Assembly: GCA_031969655.1 (NCBI GenBank)
Contig: DALYJX010000004.1
Location: 40,436 to 104,435 of the forward strand
Direction of reading: 5' to 3'
Source: Microseira sp003486305
Lineage (GTDB): Bacteria > Cyanobacteriota > Cyanobacteriia > Cyanobacteriales > Aerosakkonemataceae
DNA: 64,000 nt
This document shows, piece by piece, positions 43,950-52,966 of this stretch. The position numbers and the translations under genes are program-made. Below the pieces are notes generated by a model. It had not been told where the DNA came from. It was given only the letters and a program-made list of their open reading frames with translations, and made no database searches. Position 1 is the stretch's first letter; every line of letters starts with the position of its first letter.

Positions 43950-45551
43950 TCATATTGGCTCATATGCAGGCGGTTTATACTCAAATAACTCCTGCTCAGA
44001 TGAGGAGAATTTTGAACGGTCAACCCCTGATGCAGGTTTAGCAAACGACGCTTGGTTGCGAATGGCTTGAATATCCTCAGAACTCCGTTCAGATGACAGT
44101 ACAAACTGCGTTCTTTCATAGCGCAAGTCAGCCAATTCTATTTTCCCTGGTCTACCTTGACAATACGCTCTTTCTGCACAACGTTTCACGGCATTTCCAA
44201 TCTCAGCCGGAGTTGTTCCCGCATAATCAGATAGTAGTGAATACCACTGTCTGTCGCTCCAAGGACTTTCTTTGCCTTCGCCAAACTGATGAGGAAAATA
44301 TTTAGCCAAATGTAGATTAAAAATCTCGTACCTCGCCCCATTGTGCGGCAAGTCTACAAACCAAATACCACCATCGTCAAACCGACGAATTAACTCAGCA
44401 GGTAGCATTCCCAAGCGGTTAACTGTAGCCAACATTAGCACATCGGAGGTATGTTCTTGCATCCAAGTGAGCAATTTCTGCGATAGCCGCCTCGCCACAC
44501 CACCATCTGCATTTGAATCCCACCCGGCAAAGCCTTTATCAAAGTCATCGGCGAATAATACGCATCCTCCCAAATGGTCTGCTGTTTCCAGAATTTTAGC
44601 TAAAGCGCGGTCAGGATTTGGACTGCCTATGACATTGCCCCAACTCATGGCTAGCAGTGCATAACCTAGCTTTTTAGCTGCTAATTTCGCACTCAAACTT
44701 TTTCCGGTTCCGGGAGGTCCCCACAACAGCATTCCTTTAGGAGGTCTGAGGTTGTACTTCCTCGCTCCTGGTTCGTTTAACTTGACTAAATTGCTTAAGT
44801 ATGAATCGAGAAGGTCTAAACCACCCGCTGTGGGAACGTCGGGTTGGGCGATGAATTCTAATCCTTGGTCTTTCAGTTGTAATATTTTATGCTCTAATAC
44901 TAACTGGGCAATCTGGTCAACTGAAGCGGTTAGAGAAAGCGATCGCTCTAATACCAATTTAATCTCAGCAGCAGGTAACCCCTGACATGCTCGTACCAGT
45001 TGCTTTTTTGCTGCTACCCCGTCGCTACCGCACTCCAAACAAACAGAGACTTCGCAGAACTTATTTACTATAGCAGTCACCTCGAAACCGTCAGGCAGGG
45101 AACATTTGAGAATAGGAATGAGAGGTTGCAGTTTAGCGGGAAGTTGAATGTAATCGCTTAAGAGTACCCAGTATTGCTCAACTTTTCGCCATCCAAATTG
45201 AAAGAACGCATTCGCTAACTGAGAAATGCGACGCGCTTCAAATTGGCGATCTTCTGACTCTAAAACATCCTCCAATAAGAAAATACCGGGTGAATCGCGC
45301 TCTAATAAAAATTGTACTACATCGCCATTCACTGCCAAATCGGTTGGCTCTAAAACGCAATGTCCCTCACGAATTTTTATAATTTGAAGCGAAGAGTAGC
45401 CTAAATTCCAATAATAAGCCTTCAAAGAGCTTAAGCGAGCATATTGTTCAAACAGCGATAGCACTTGCTGTCTGTCGGCACTGTAATATTCTAGTCCTAC
45501 AATCGGCGTTCCTTGAGTGGCTAATTTAGGCCAATCTTTAATTGCTTTCAT
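43950..45551 (-). CDS. Ycf46-like AAA+ ATPase
   Basis: 533 residues from the ATG at 45551 (MKAIKDWPKL); an upstream frame extends to 45674 but looks non-family. The N-terminal third is the Ycf46-type domain (~1-200). The AAA+ module follows: Walker A LLWGPPGTGKSLSAK, Walker B GGCVLFADDFDKGF, sensor MLATVNR and arginine finger region LIRRFDDGG. Ycf46 proteins are cyanobacterial/plastid AAA ATPases of unclear function, linked to stress and CO2 response. This plasmid version lies divergent from an acidic protein gene at 45704 with only ~150 bp between them. Confidence 0.82.
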   Translation of the reverse strand: MKAIKDWPKLATQGTPIVGLEYYSADRQQVLSLFEQYARLSSLKAYYWNLGYSSLQIIKIREGHCVLEPTDLAVNGDVVQFLLERDSPGIFLLEDVLESEDRQFEARRISQLANAFFQFGWRKVEQYWVLLSDYIQLPAKLQPLIPILKCSLPDGFEVTAIVNKFCEVSVCLECGSDGVAAKKQLVRACQGLPAAEIKLVLERSLSLTASVDQIAQLVLEHKILQLKDQGLEFIAQPDVPTAGGLDLLDSYLSNLVKLNEPGARKYNLRPPKGMLLWGPPGTGKSLSAKLAAKKLGYALLAMSWGNVIGSPNPDRALAKILETADHLGGCVLFADDFDKGFAGWDSNADGGVARRLSQKLLTWMQEHTSDVLMLATVNRLGMLPAELIRRFDDGGIWFVDLPHNGARYEIFNLHLAKYFPHQFGEGKESPWSDRQWYSLLSDYAGTTPAEIGNAVKRCAERAYCQGRPGKIELADLRYERTQFVLSSERSSEDIQAIRNQASFAKPASGVDRSKFSSSEQELFEYKPPAYEPI

Positions 45552-45703
45552 GATTTTGATACATACATTGCTACTAAAAACAACTGTAATTAACAATTCT
45601 TGGTCATCACCTCCAGCAATCGAGTGAAATTTACCCCCTCCAATTGAACGGGAAAAGGGAATGCCTAGCGGCATAAAAATGTGAAGTTAGGTTAAATATC
45701 GAT

Positions 45704-46399
45704 ATGGCTACAACCAAAAAGCAAACAACGGCATCGACTAAAACTGCATCTCGTCCGACTAACGAGAAATCAAACAACGATTCTGCCTCTAATAACAACA
45801 AATCCAAAGCAACCGAAATTGGTGCTAAACCTAAACCTCAGCTCTCCCCAGAACAGCAAGCTGAAGAGTTAGTCAAGGTGATTCGCAATGCCATTCACAA
45901 GAAATATGGCGTAACGATTCAGCGCCGTGACAGTCGTGTTTCCACAAAGGTGGGTCACGCGGTGCGAGAAAAATTGGGTTTAGATGTCCAAGCTCAAATT
46001 AACAAGCGCAACGGCAACGGAAATGGTAAAAGGTTTGACTGGCAAGAGTGGAACAATACGGTGTTTCCTAAACTGTTTGGTCGTCCTGATGCTCTCAAAT
46101 ACGATGTTGAAGTAGTTGCTCTTTTTATGGGCAAGCTCTACGATAGCATTTCTGAAATGACGGAAGAAGCCATTGCCAATTTGGTTGAATTTAATGTCCA
46201 GTCTCTCAAGCGTCGTAACGAAATTGCTAAGGACTCTGAAGCTGATGAAGACGAACTTGATTTGGAGTTAGATTCAGATGATGATGACGACGATATCGAT
46301 GACGTTCTTGATGAACTGGATGATGAAGATGAAGAAGAGGAGGACGAAGAAGATTTTGAAGTTGATGAAGAGGAGGAATTTGACGAGGAAGATGAGTAA
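45704..46399 (+). CDS. Acidic-tailed plasmid protein, unknown
   Basis: 231 residues in three parts: a T/K/N-rich disordered N-terminus (1-45), a folded-looking basic core (~50-165; QAEELVKVIRNAIHKKYGV, FDWQEWNNTVFPKLFG), and an almost purely D/E tail (~168-231). Such tails occur in nucleic-acid-binding proteins and DNA mimics. A good terminator follows. The gene is divergent from the AAA ATPase. A smaller protein with the same kind of tail lies at 49515. Confidence 0.65.
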   Translation: MATTKKQTTASTKTASRPTNEKSNNDSASNNNKSKATEIGAKPKPQLSPEQQAEELVKVIRNAIHKKYGVTIQRRDSRVSTKVGHAVREKLGLDVQAQINKRNGNGNGKRFDWQEWNNTVFPKLFGRPDALKYDVEVVALFMGKLYDSISEMTEEAIANLVEFNVQSLKRRNEIAKDSEADEDELDLELDSDDDDDDIDDVLDELDDEDEEEEDEEDFEVDEEEEFDEEDE

Positions 46400-46441
46400 A
46401 AACTGAAAGATTTAGTTGGCGATAATTTCCTCTATTTCCAC

Positions 46442-46473
46442 TGCCCTGCAACTGACAGCAGGGCATTTTTTTT
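46442..46473 (+). terminator. Rho-independent terminator of the acidic protein gene
   Basis: TGCCCTGC (46442-46449) pairs with GCAGGGCA (46458-46465), followed by eight T residues. It is 43 bp after the stop. Confidence 0.85.
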
Positions 46474-46642
46474 CAACTTAGGCTCAAATAAAACGCACGA
46501 TAGACTATACTTTTATCAGAAAATTTGACCTCGCCGGGGATGCGATTCTTGAAGCGATCGCTTTGCTACACCCATTGCGACGAACCAGGAGAATCGCACG
46601 TCTAGTCTGGTGCAATTTCAATTGAGCCATCTCACCCCGCAA

Positions 46643-47005
46643 TCATCTTTCTTCAGGTGGCAGAAAATCAATTAAAATTTCATCGGGTTCTTCGATAAAG
46701 TCTTCATCAGCCAAAGGCTCAACTGACGCAGCAGCAGAATTGCCCCAAGTTGGAACTAGAGGCGATCGCTGCTGCAATTCCTTGACTATTAGTTCTAGTT
46801 GTGATATTGAACTACGTAACATTGTAACCTCTGCTTCCAAAGCATTCAGGCGACTGTCATTTCTATTGACATCTTCACCCAAATAGTGAGCCAATGCCTC
46901 GTAAATAATTTGGCTTGGATCTTTTTTCCTTTCCGCCGCTAGATGCTCAATTTTTGCCTTCCAGTCTTGGGGGATCTGGCAACTTACCATTGCTTTTTCT
47001 GCCAT
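46643..47005 (-). CDS. Ribbon-helix-helix protein with coiled coil
   Basis: 120 residues from the ATG at 47005 (MAEKAMVSCQIPQDWKAKIE). The first 45 residues fit a ribbon-helix-helix domain (SCQIPQDWKAKIEHLAAERK, SQIIYEALAHYLGE). A short coiled coil follows (RLNALEAEVTMLRSSISQLE), then an acidic tail. It is probably a transcriptional regulator or mobilisation accessory protein. No partner gene is adjacent on its strand. Confidence 0.65.
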   Translation of the reverse strand: MAEKAMVSCQIPQDWKAKIEHLAAERKKDPSQIIYEALAHYLGEDVNRNDSRLNALEAEVTMLRSSISQLELIVKELQQRSPLVPTWGNSAAASVEPLADEDFIEEPDEILIDFLPPEER

Positions 47006-47269
47006 CGGTAGTTTTGTTAATTCGTAATTGATAAAAAGCACTGTGAGTTTATAATAATTGTACAACATCTTTTTTGGGAAGCTGCTGATGAACCTCGGCT
47101 TGCCTCGAAGCTGAAGCCATCAGAATAATCGGTGCCTGTGTTGGGGCTGATTTTCCTGCTCTATGTTGACTATAAGGCAAGCCCTGGTTTCTCAGGAGAA
47201 TGACTATGCGCGAGCATTTCTCAATCCTATAGTTTAAAATAGAGTGATGTTGTTGTAGAAGAGATAGAA

Positions 47270-47587
47270 ATGAGTGAAATAAGAACATTACCCATCGCAA
47301 TTTCCAAAGAAAAAATAGCCGAGTTTTGTCAGCGTCACCATATTCGCAAGCTGTCTTTATTTGGTTCGGTGTTGCGGGATGATTTTACACCCCAAAGCGA
47401 TGTTGATTTTTTAGTGGAGTTTGAACCTGGGAAAACTCCAGGTTTTTTCCAGATAGTTAGTATGGAAATGGAATTAGAAGAAATGCTGGATGGAAGAAAG
47501 ATAGATTTAAGAACTCCGAATGAGTTAAGTATTTATTTTCGAGATAGAGTGATAGCAGAAGCAGTGGTGCAGTATGACAGCAATTGA
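47270..47587 (+). CDS. mntA: MntA-type nucleotidyltransferase antitoxin
   Basis: 105 residues with the minimal nucleotidyltransferase motif LSLFGSVLRDDFTPQSDVDFLVEF (G-S and D-x-D), then RKIDLRTPNELS. In HEPN/MNT modules this enzyme AMPylates the HEPN toxin to silence it. It overlaps the HEPN gene by 14 bp, as usual. Confidence 0.9.
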   Translation: MSEIRTLPIAISKEKIAEFCQRHHIRKLSLFGSVLRDDFTPQSDVDFLVEFEPGKTPGFFQIVSMEMELEEMLDGRKIDLRTPNELSIYFRDRVIAEAVVQYDSN

Positions 47588-47918
47588 CGATCTAAGTCGC
47601 TTGCATCATATGCAGGATGCAGCAAGGGAGGCTATTGATTTTATCTCTGGAAAAACTAGAGCAGATTTAGATAATAATAGGATGTTAGTGTTGGCAATCG
47701 TCAAAGATTTAGAAATTATTGGCTCAGCGGCACGTAGGATTTCAGCAGAATGTAGGGCGAGACATCCTGGGATTCCTTGGTCAGTGATGGTTGGAATGAG
47801 AAATCGGTTAACTCATGCTTATTTTTCAATTGATTTAGATATTGTTTGGGATACGGTGACGAATAATTTAGCGCCGCTTGTTGAACAACTGGAAAGGGTA
47901 ATTCAAGAGGAAAGTTAA
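47574..47918 (+). CDS. hepT: HepT-type HEPN ribonuclease toxin
   Basis: 114 residues of DUF86 type: LHHMQDAAREAIDFISGK, IVKDLEIIGSAARRIS and the HEPN active motif R-x4-H in GMRNRLTHAYFSID. The toxin cleaves RNA unless modified by the MntA partner. Both genes look intact. Confidence 0.9.
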   Translation: MTAIDDLSRLHHMQDAAREAIDFISGKTRADLDNNRMLVLAIVKDLEIIGSAARRISAECRARHPGIPWSVMVGMRNRLTHAYFSIDLDIVWDTVTNNLAPLVEQLERVIQEES

Positions 47919-48188
47919 CAGATATGGCGATCTGGTTTGACAATCTAATAGTTCAAAATGCGGCTTTCAAAACAATAAGCTCAAGTATTACACGGGTTCA
48001 GTTCCCGATGAATTGCTGGTAGCTTATTGGTTACACAGATTAAAGTGAATAAGGGGCTATCCTGGGATATTCAGCTTGAGTACCACCTTCTAAGGAATTG
48101 CACTTTTTAAATAAGCGATCGCTCTTTAAACTACAACTCTCCCTAATCTAGGTTAAAATCATAACATAAACTTACAAAAGTCAGAAGA

Positions 48189-48833
48189 ATGGTTCAAACT
48201 AAACCGATTTCCAAAACCATCACCAGTTTGCTTGACCTCCGGGAAAGATTCAATCTAATCCCAACCAGCAATGAGCAATTCTCCCCAGAGTTTACGCAAA
48301 ACTTACCCGAACTCACCGAAACAGAAATAGCTACCTTAGACCAAATTAAAAACAGATTTATTCGCCATCGAGAGCGCGGTTCTTTAGCTGAAGGAACAAT
48401 CAATCACTTAGTCATATCTCCTTTATTAACCCTAGCAGGTTTATACGACGAACCCTTTTTCGTCACCACAGAACCAGAAGTAGAACTCCTTCTAGAAGAC
48501 AGAGATGAACTGCTGCGAGGACGCATAGACACCTTAATTATTCAACAGCAACTCTGGGTATTAGTCGTTGAATCCAAATCAACCATCGCCTTCTCCATCG
48601 CCTTACCCCAAGCACTCACATACATGATGGGAAACCCCAACCCAGAACGTCCTGTTTATGGATTAATTACCAACGGCGATGAATTCCAATTCATCAAACT
48701 GTTAGTTCAAGATCGTCCTCAATACGACTTATCTAATATCTTCTCCCTACTTCTCCCCCGCCGAAATCAACTTTATGACATTATGCGCGTCCTCAAACAA
48801 ATTAGACAAATTATGCTGCAAACCTTAATCTAA
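48189..48833 (+). CDS. HsdR N-terminal-like restriction endonuclease domain protein
   Basis: 214 residues. Residues ~70-180 show a PD-(D/E)XK fold: LLRGRIDTLIIQQQLWVLVVESKS carries D and E-x-K-type residues, then ALTYMMGNP and VYGLITNGDEFQFI. This is the nuclease domain of type I HsdR proteins, here alone without helicase, HsdM or HsdS. Stand-alone copies are common in cyanobacteria and of unknown role. Confidence 0.75.
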   Translation: MVQTKPISKTITSLLDLRERFNLIPTSNEQFSPEFTQNLPELTETEIATLDQIKNRFIRHRERGSLAEGTINHLVISPLLTLAGLYDEPFFVTTEPEVELLLEDRDELLRGRIDTLIIQQQLWVLVVESKSTIAFSIALPQALTYMMGNPNPERPVYGLITNGDEFQFIKLLVQDRPQYDLSNIFSLLLPRRNQLYDIMRVLKQIRQIMLQTLI

Positions 48834-48843
48834 AATAATTACC

Positions 48844-48987
48844 ATGCCTCAACCAGACTCAGAAGAAGCCATATAACTGGAATTATTCTACCTTATATAC
48901 CAGCCCAAGCGTGAAGAAATATACCAGCGCATCTACGAATCTTTTTCAGGTTATGACGCAGCATTTACAACAATGTTGTTTAAATAA
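48844..48987 (+). pseudogene. Small gene with an in-frame stop
   Basis: ATG at 48844 reads MPQPDSEEAI, then TAA, then continues in the same frame as LELFYLIYQPKREEIYQRIY...AAFTTMLFK to TAA at 48985. The second part looks protein-like, so one nonsense mutation probably broke a 47-residue gene. It starts 10 bp after the HsdR-like gene. Confidence 0.45.
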
Positions 48988-49514
48988 ATAATGTTTTCAA
49001 AATTAATTATTTGGTAAACTCAGGGCTTACGCAGAGCGTCCATATATGGTGTTTTGTAGGAGCAAACCCCCGTGATTGCCCTGACATTTAGACATGTTGC
49101 TTCAATAGTTTTGAGTTTTGAAAAATGAGTTTTGAATTAAAAGTTTAAAATGTTTGACTAAATTTAGCTATGGGGTCTTTAACTCAAAATTCAAAACTTA
49201 AAACTAATAACTCTTGAAAAAATCAACATTCAACATTCATAACTTCGCGTAGCAGTAAGTCCTGAAATAAAAAATTTACTTCTGAATTCCGACTTCCAAA
49301 ATTTTAATTAACCCACCCACCTCCCTCGCTAAAGATTGATTATATCCTCACTTGAACGTGAATAAATAATTAAACAAACTTGTACCCAAAATTTTCAAAT
49401 TCTATAGCATCTGCCGATGCAAGTTTGTGAAGTTATGAAAAGCATAAGCTTAACTATAAAAAGCTAATTCGCCTGTCGCCGCTTCAGTTGTGAAATAAAC
49501 TTGGAGTGTTAATC
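48988..49514. other. Gene-free stretch with short tandem repeats
   Basis: No gene is visible. AACTCAAAA-type short repeats in both orientations occur at ~49108-49225, the same family as at 27130. The rest is A+T-rich. GTG at 49506 is not favoured as a start for the next gene. Confidence 0.5.
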
Positions 49515-49874
49515 ATGGCTACTAAAGTCAAAGCTCAAACTCCCATGCAAAAGCAATTCGCCCTAAGTTACGACGAACAACGTAAGGAAGTATTTCTGCA
49601 CGTTGCACGCGAATTGACAGGACGTGCCAAGCAACGACAATTGCCCAAAGGCAAGGCATTAGATTGGGATAAATTCAACGAGCATTTCAACAATTTCTAT
49701 GCTGACTATACGGCTGATGAAATGCTTGAAGAAATCCTGAGCAACTGCTATTGGCTGGCATCGGAACAAGCAGTAATTGACTTGCATTTTCGATACATCA
49801 GCGATGCGGTAAAAGCCGCTAATAAGAAAAAGGCTGATGATGACGATGACGATGACCTCGACTTCGTTAAATAG
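49515..49874 (+). CDS. Small protein with polyaspartate tail, unknown
   Basis: 119 residues from the ATG at 49515 (MATKVKAQTPMQKQF). A helical core (~10-100; LDWDKFNEHFNNFYADYTADEM...) ends in a tail of seven aspartates and DFVK. Its layout parallels that of the larger acidic-tailed protein at 45704: basic T/K N-terminus, helical core with an FDWQEW/LDWDKF-like motif, acidic tail. Function unknown. A terminator follows. Confidence 0.65.
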   Translation: MATKVKAQTPMQKQFALSYDEQRKEVFLHVARELTGRAKQRQLPKGKALDWDKFNEHFNNFYADYTADEMLEEILSNCYWLASEQAVIDLHFRYISDAVKAANKKKADDDDDDDLDFVK

Positions 49875-49904
49875 AGCAAAAATGACCCTTAAAAGGGGTG
49901 AAAT

Positions 49905-49927
49905 CCCGCCTTGAGCGGGGTTTTTTT
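49905..49927 (+). terminator. Rho-independent terminator
   Basis: CCCGC and GCGGG (within 49905-49920) form a short GC hairpin with loop CTTGA, followed by seven T residues. It lies 30 bp after the polyaspartate protein gene. Confidence 0.85.
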
Positions 49928-50156
49928 AACCCTCCCACCCATCAACTACTCCTTTCCCACTGAAAGAATATCTATAAGGCCGCTCCAGGAGCAGAGGAGC
50001 AGAGGGGAAAAGAATGATACATAATCTTTTGGCGGGAAGGGAGTAAACTTGAAAAATTATTGAAACGCAATTTTTAAGAGATACCAAATTTAAGTTATTT
50101 GAGATGTCCTAAAAGCGGCGATCGCCGCAACCAGAAAAATAGTTTGGGTGAAAACA

Positions 50157-50612
50157 ATGTACCAGCAACTCCAAGATTTATTGACGTTAACAATTGAAAT
50201 GGTAGCCATAATTGGCTATGGCGGGATTCTCGCTCATTATATCATCAATCAAGCATTCTCTGCCCCAAATAAAGGTGAATTAGCTGATTTCTTTGGCACT
50301 GTAAGCCAAGACACAGTAACTCAAGCGAGAAATACAGACATTCCTCATATTCTCGACACTGCAAATACCTCACAAATACTCAGCATCCCAGACACTCCTT
50401 GTACTCTGCCCCAATTAGCTGAAGTTGACCAACTGACGCTACGCCAATGTCGTGCAGTTATTCGATTTATCAATTCAAGTCTGCCCAAAAACTCACGCAT
50501 CCGCCTCAAGATCAACAACAAAGATGCACCCGCATCGGTGCTGCGCGAGCAAATCAAAAACCACCTAGAAAACATAGCGCCCATCCTAGAGGAAATCTTG
50601 AAGGCTAGCTAA
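50157..50612 (+). CDS. Small membrane-anchored protein, unknown
   Basis: 151 residues from the ATG at 50157 (MYQQLQDLLTLTIEM). A hydrophobic segment (~12-35; IEMVAIIGYGGILAHYII) may anchor it in the membrane. The C-terminal ~75 residues (LTLRQCRAVIRFINSSLP..., ASVLREQIKNHLENI) look like a compact helical domain. No family is recognised. Confidence 0.5.
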   Translation: MYQQLQDLLTLTIEMVAIIGYGGILAHYIINQAFSAPNKGELADFFGTVSQDTVTQARNTDIPHILDTANTSQILSIPDTPCTLPQLAEVDQLTLRQCRAVIRFINSSLPKNSRIRLKINNKDAPASVLREQIKNHLENIAPILEEILKAS

Positions 50613-50654
50613 AAGTAGGTGCATTTGTCGAGATGAATTTGCTCTATATCTCTC

Positions 50655-51074
50655 ATGGTCAACATCAGAAAATACAATCCCAAATTACTTAACAAACCTG
50701 GAGTTTTGTATTGCGGTCGAGGTCGAACGGTTGAAGACCTCGGCCTCGGCAATCCTTTTAGTCACAAACTAGGAACAGCAAAATTTAAAGTCAAAACTTT
50801 GCAAGAATCTATCAATTACTACCGCCGCTGGCTGCACAAACTGCTCCAAGCATACTGGAAGCAGCAAACCTCTAAGTTATAAGCTTGGGAAAAAGCTTAT
50901 CTTAAGCGAGTTCTTCAGCTAACTAATGACATTGAAAGTGGCCTCGTTACTGACTTGATGTGTTTCTGTATTGAGCTTGAAAACTATCAACCAGATGGCT
51001 CTAAACAGTACAAGTGTCATACTCAGATTTTGTACGAAGGAGTGCTGGAAATTCAACAAAAACACAGCGGTTAA
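50655..51074 (+). pseudogene. DUF4326-like gene with a premature stop
   Basis: The frame starts MVNIRKYNPKLLNKPGVLYC and continues GRGRTVEDLGLGNPFSHKLG and YYRRWLHKLL, matching the N-terminus of DUF4326. A TAA at 50880-50882 interrupts it. The same frame then runs on to 51074 with DLMCFCIELENYQPDGSKQY and a C-x-H-type end, as in the family's C-terminal part. A single nonsense change (or sequencing error) explains it. Confidence 0.65.
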
Positions 51075-51126
51075 TCCTCTTCAGCGTGAGTAATCTTTTA
51101 GACCCTAGCGGGTTTATGAACTGAGA

Positions 51127-51201
51127 GAAGCTGTGGCGAAAAGGTTTTCGCTGCGAGGTAAGACTCAGGCTTTGTTGAGGGTTCGAGTCCCTCCAGCTTC
51201 A
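51127..51201 (+). tRNA. tRNA-like sequence without a readable anticodon arm
   Basis: Acceptor arms GAAGCTG (51127-51133) and CAGCTTC (51194-51200) pair perfectly. The T arm GAGGG-TTCGAGT-CCCTC (51077+100 to 51193) is canonical and sits directly against the acceptor. A D-like arm GCGAA...TTCGC with GG in the loop is present. The central region does not fold into a normal 5-bp stem with a 7-base loop, so no anticodon can be assigned. The last base overlaps the stop of the convergent small gene. It is probably a degenerate tRNA or a tRNA mimic. Confidence 0.35.
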
Positions 51202-51432
51202 ATCAGCTTCATCAGCATCGCCAAGAGGGATTTTACCCCTACCAATTTGTTCAATCAACTCGTTTAGACTTAAGCCGCGCTCAGAAGCAAGCGCTCGAAT
51301 TCCATCCCAGCCAACAGATGTCACTTGGATATTCCTTTGCTTTTTAGGCTCTTCATAGCGAGGCTGCCCCCCTTGACGATTCAAATTAGCCAAGGAGTTG
51401 GGGTGGAGCTGAGTTCCTTTCCTCGGTGGCAT
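51199..51432 (-). CDS. Small DNA-binding-like protein, unknown
   Basis: 77 residues (MPPRKGTQLHPNSLANLNRQ..., then VTSVGWDGIRALASERGLSLNELIEQIGRG). The second half resembles small ribbon-helix-helix or helix-turn-helix plasmid regulators, with a basic N-terminal arm. It is transcribed away from the ParB-like gene at 51587, which it may regulate. Confidence 0.55.
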   Translation of the reverse strand: MPPRKGTQLHPNSLANLNRQGGQPRYEEPKKQRNIQVTSVGWDGIRALASERGLSLNELIEQIGRGKIPLGDADEAD

Positions 51433-51586
51433 AGTTTCGATAATTTTCTCTGTATCTTCCTCTATTTTTGCATTTCAGTGGTTTGATTCGACGTTTACTA
51501 TGCTATCCTAGAATCAAGACAGCCAAACTAGCGCCTAAGAGCCAAGAGTCTTGATCCACTCCAAGCGAGTAAGAGGTAAGACACCC

Positions 51587-52898
51587 ATGTATCTAACCCA
51601 AACGCTATCGGACAACCACCAGCAGCAATCCTTAGTCGTTTTGCCAGGGGGAGGTCAGGTTCCAAGCTGCGACGGTGATTCTGTGCTGCGGATAGATCCA
51701 GAATTCAAAGCACTGATTCCTCCCGTGAGTCCGAGCGAAAAGGCTAACTTGGAAGCTAGTATTCTGAACGAAGGCTGTCGCGACCCCCTAGTGGTATGGG
51801 CAGAAAACAAAATTCTGATCGACGGTCACCATAGATATGAGATTTGTACGACCCACAACATCCCCTACCAAACCGTAGAGATGTCTTTTGCATCCCGAAA
51901 TGCCGTAAAAGCTTGGATGATCCTCAACCAACTGGGACGCCGCAACCTCACACCCGAATCAATCAGCTATCTACGCGGTACTTGGTACGAGTTAACCAAG
52001 CAGGCTCACGGTGGGGACAGAAAATCAAGTGGTCACTCTGACCACTTGATAACTGGGGACAAAAAATCAAGTGGTCAAAATCACCACTTGAAAACTGGGG
52101 ACAAAAAATCAAGTGGTCAAAATCACCACTTGAAAACTGGGGACAAANNNNNNNNNNNNNNNNNNNNNNNNNNNNNNNNNNNNNNNNNNNNNNNNNNNNN
52201 NNNNNNNNNNNNNNNNNNNNNNNNNNNNNNNNNNNNNNNNNNNNNNNAAATCAAGTGGTCAAAATGACCACTTGAAAACCGAGGACAAATTGGGAACGCA
52301 GTTTAAGGCATCGCCAAAAACGATCCGTAGGGATGCCGAGTTCGCTACAGCAGTAGATACCCTCAGCCAAATTGGAGGCGAACAGGTTAAGTGGAAGATC
52401 CTAAATCGTTCTGCTGGGATGACCAAGAAGGAAGTTATTGCCCTTGCCTCTGAGGCACCTAACAATCCAGCCAAGATCGCCAAAGTTCTGGAAAAACGCT
52501 GCCTTCTTGTGAAGCCCGAACAGCCACCTACCCTAGCACATCACCTTACCCTCGAAGTTGGGGGACTTGTTGAAGTGTATGCCCCAGATCGGGAAGATGT
52601 TAACGGCAGGTTGGGACGCATTCAGTCGGTAGCCGATAAAACGGCGACGGTGTGGCTGCGGCACATCGCAACTCTCACTTTGCAATTGCATACCTTTAAG
52701 CAAAAGGCACTGACTGCCGTGTCGCTAGAAAGTCAACCTGCACTCAAGCAAGTGTGCGATCGCATAAACAGGCTATACAATTTGGGAAATCTAGACCCGT
52801 TTGAGTTAGAAATTCTTTCTTTACTAGAAAGGCCAACAGTTCACACTCCCATAGAATTGCAATATTTAGAACAGATTGAAGCCAAGTACAAGCATTAA
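51587..52898 (+). CDS. ParB-like nuclease-fold protein with internal repeats, broken by an assembly gap
   Basis: The start ATG at 51587 follows AGAGGTAAG. The N-terminal part is a ParB-like domain (IPPVSPSEKANLEASILNEG, DPLVVWAENKILIDGHHRYE). Next come repeats of GDKKSSGQNHHLKT, three before and at least one after the run of Ns. The C-terminal part carries ASPKTIRRDAEFATAV, an HTH-like segment, and ends near residue ~430. The frame across the gap is only assumed; both sides read the same repeat in the same register. The gene could regulate or partition the plasmid. Confidence 0.7.
52013..52271 (+). repeat. 42-bp coding tandem repeat with palindromes, containing the N gap
   Basis: Units begin GGGGACA at 52013, 52055, 52097 and 52139, each 42 bp, and each encodes GDKKSSGQNHHLKT or a variant. 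Each unit also holds a DNA palindrome (AAGTGGTCA...TGACCACTT or a close form). The Ns from about 52148 to 52247 fall inside the array, so copy number is unknown and the gap is a repeat-collapse artefact. The last unit before the unique sequence ends near 52271. Confidence 0.8.
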
Positions 52899-52966
52899 AA
52901 AAGTAAAAAGTCAAAATAAAATCCCCTTTCTTTTGCGTTTTGACTTTTTACTTTTGCTTTGTTTAG

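Noticed and set aside
47049..47300. 83-codon minus-strand frame before mntA
   Set aside because: It covers the mntA promoter region and start; no family pattern apart from a weak receiver-domain-like stretch.
47935..48050. Possible gene relic (plus-strand frame with YYTGSVPDELLVAYWLHRLK)
   Set aside because: It looks protein-like at its end but has no start and is too short to classify.
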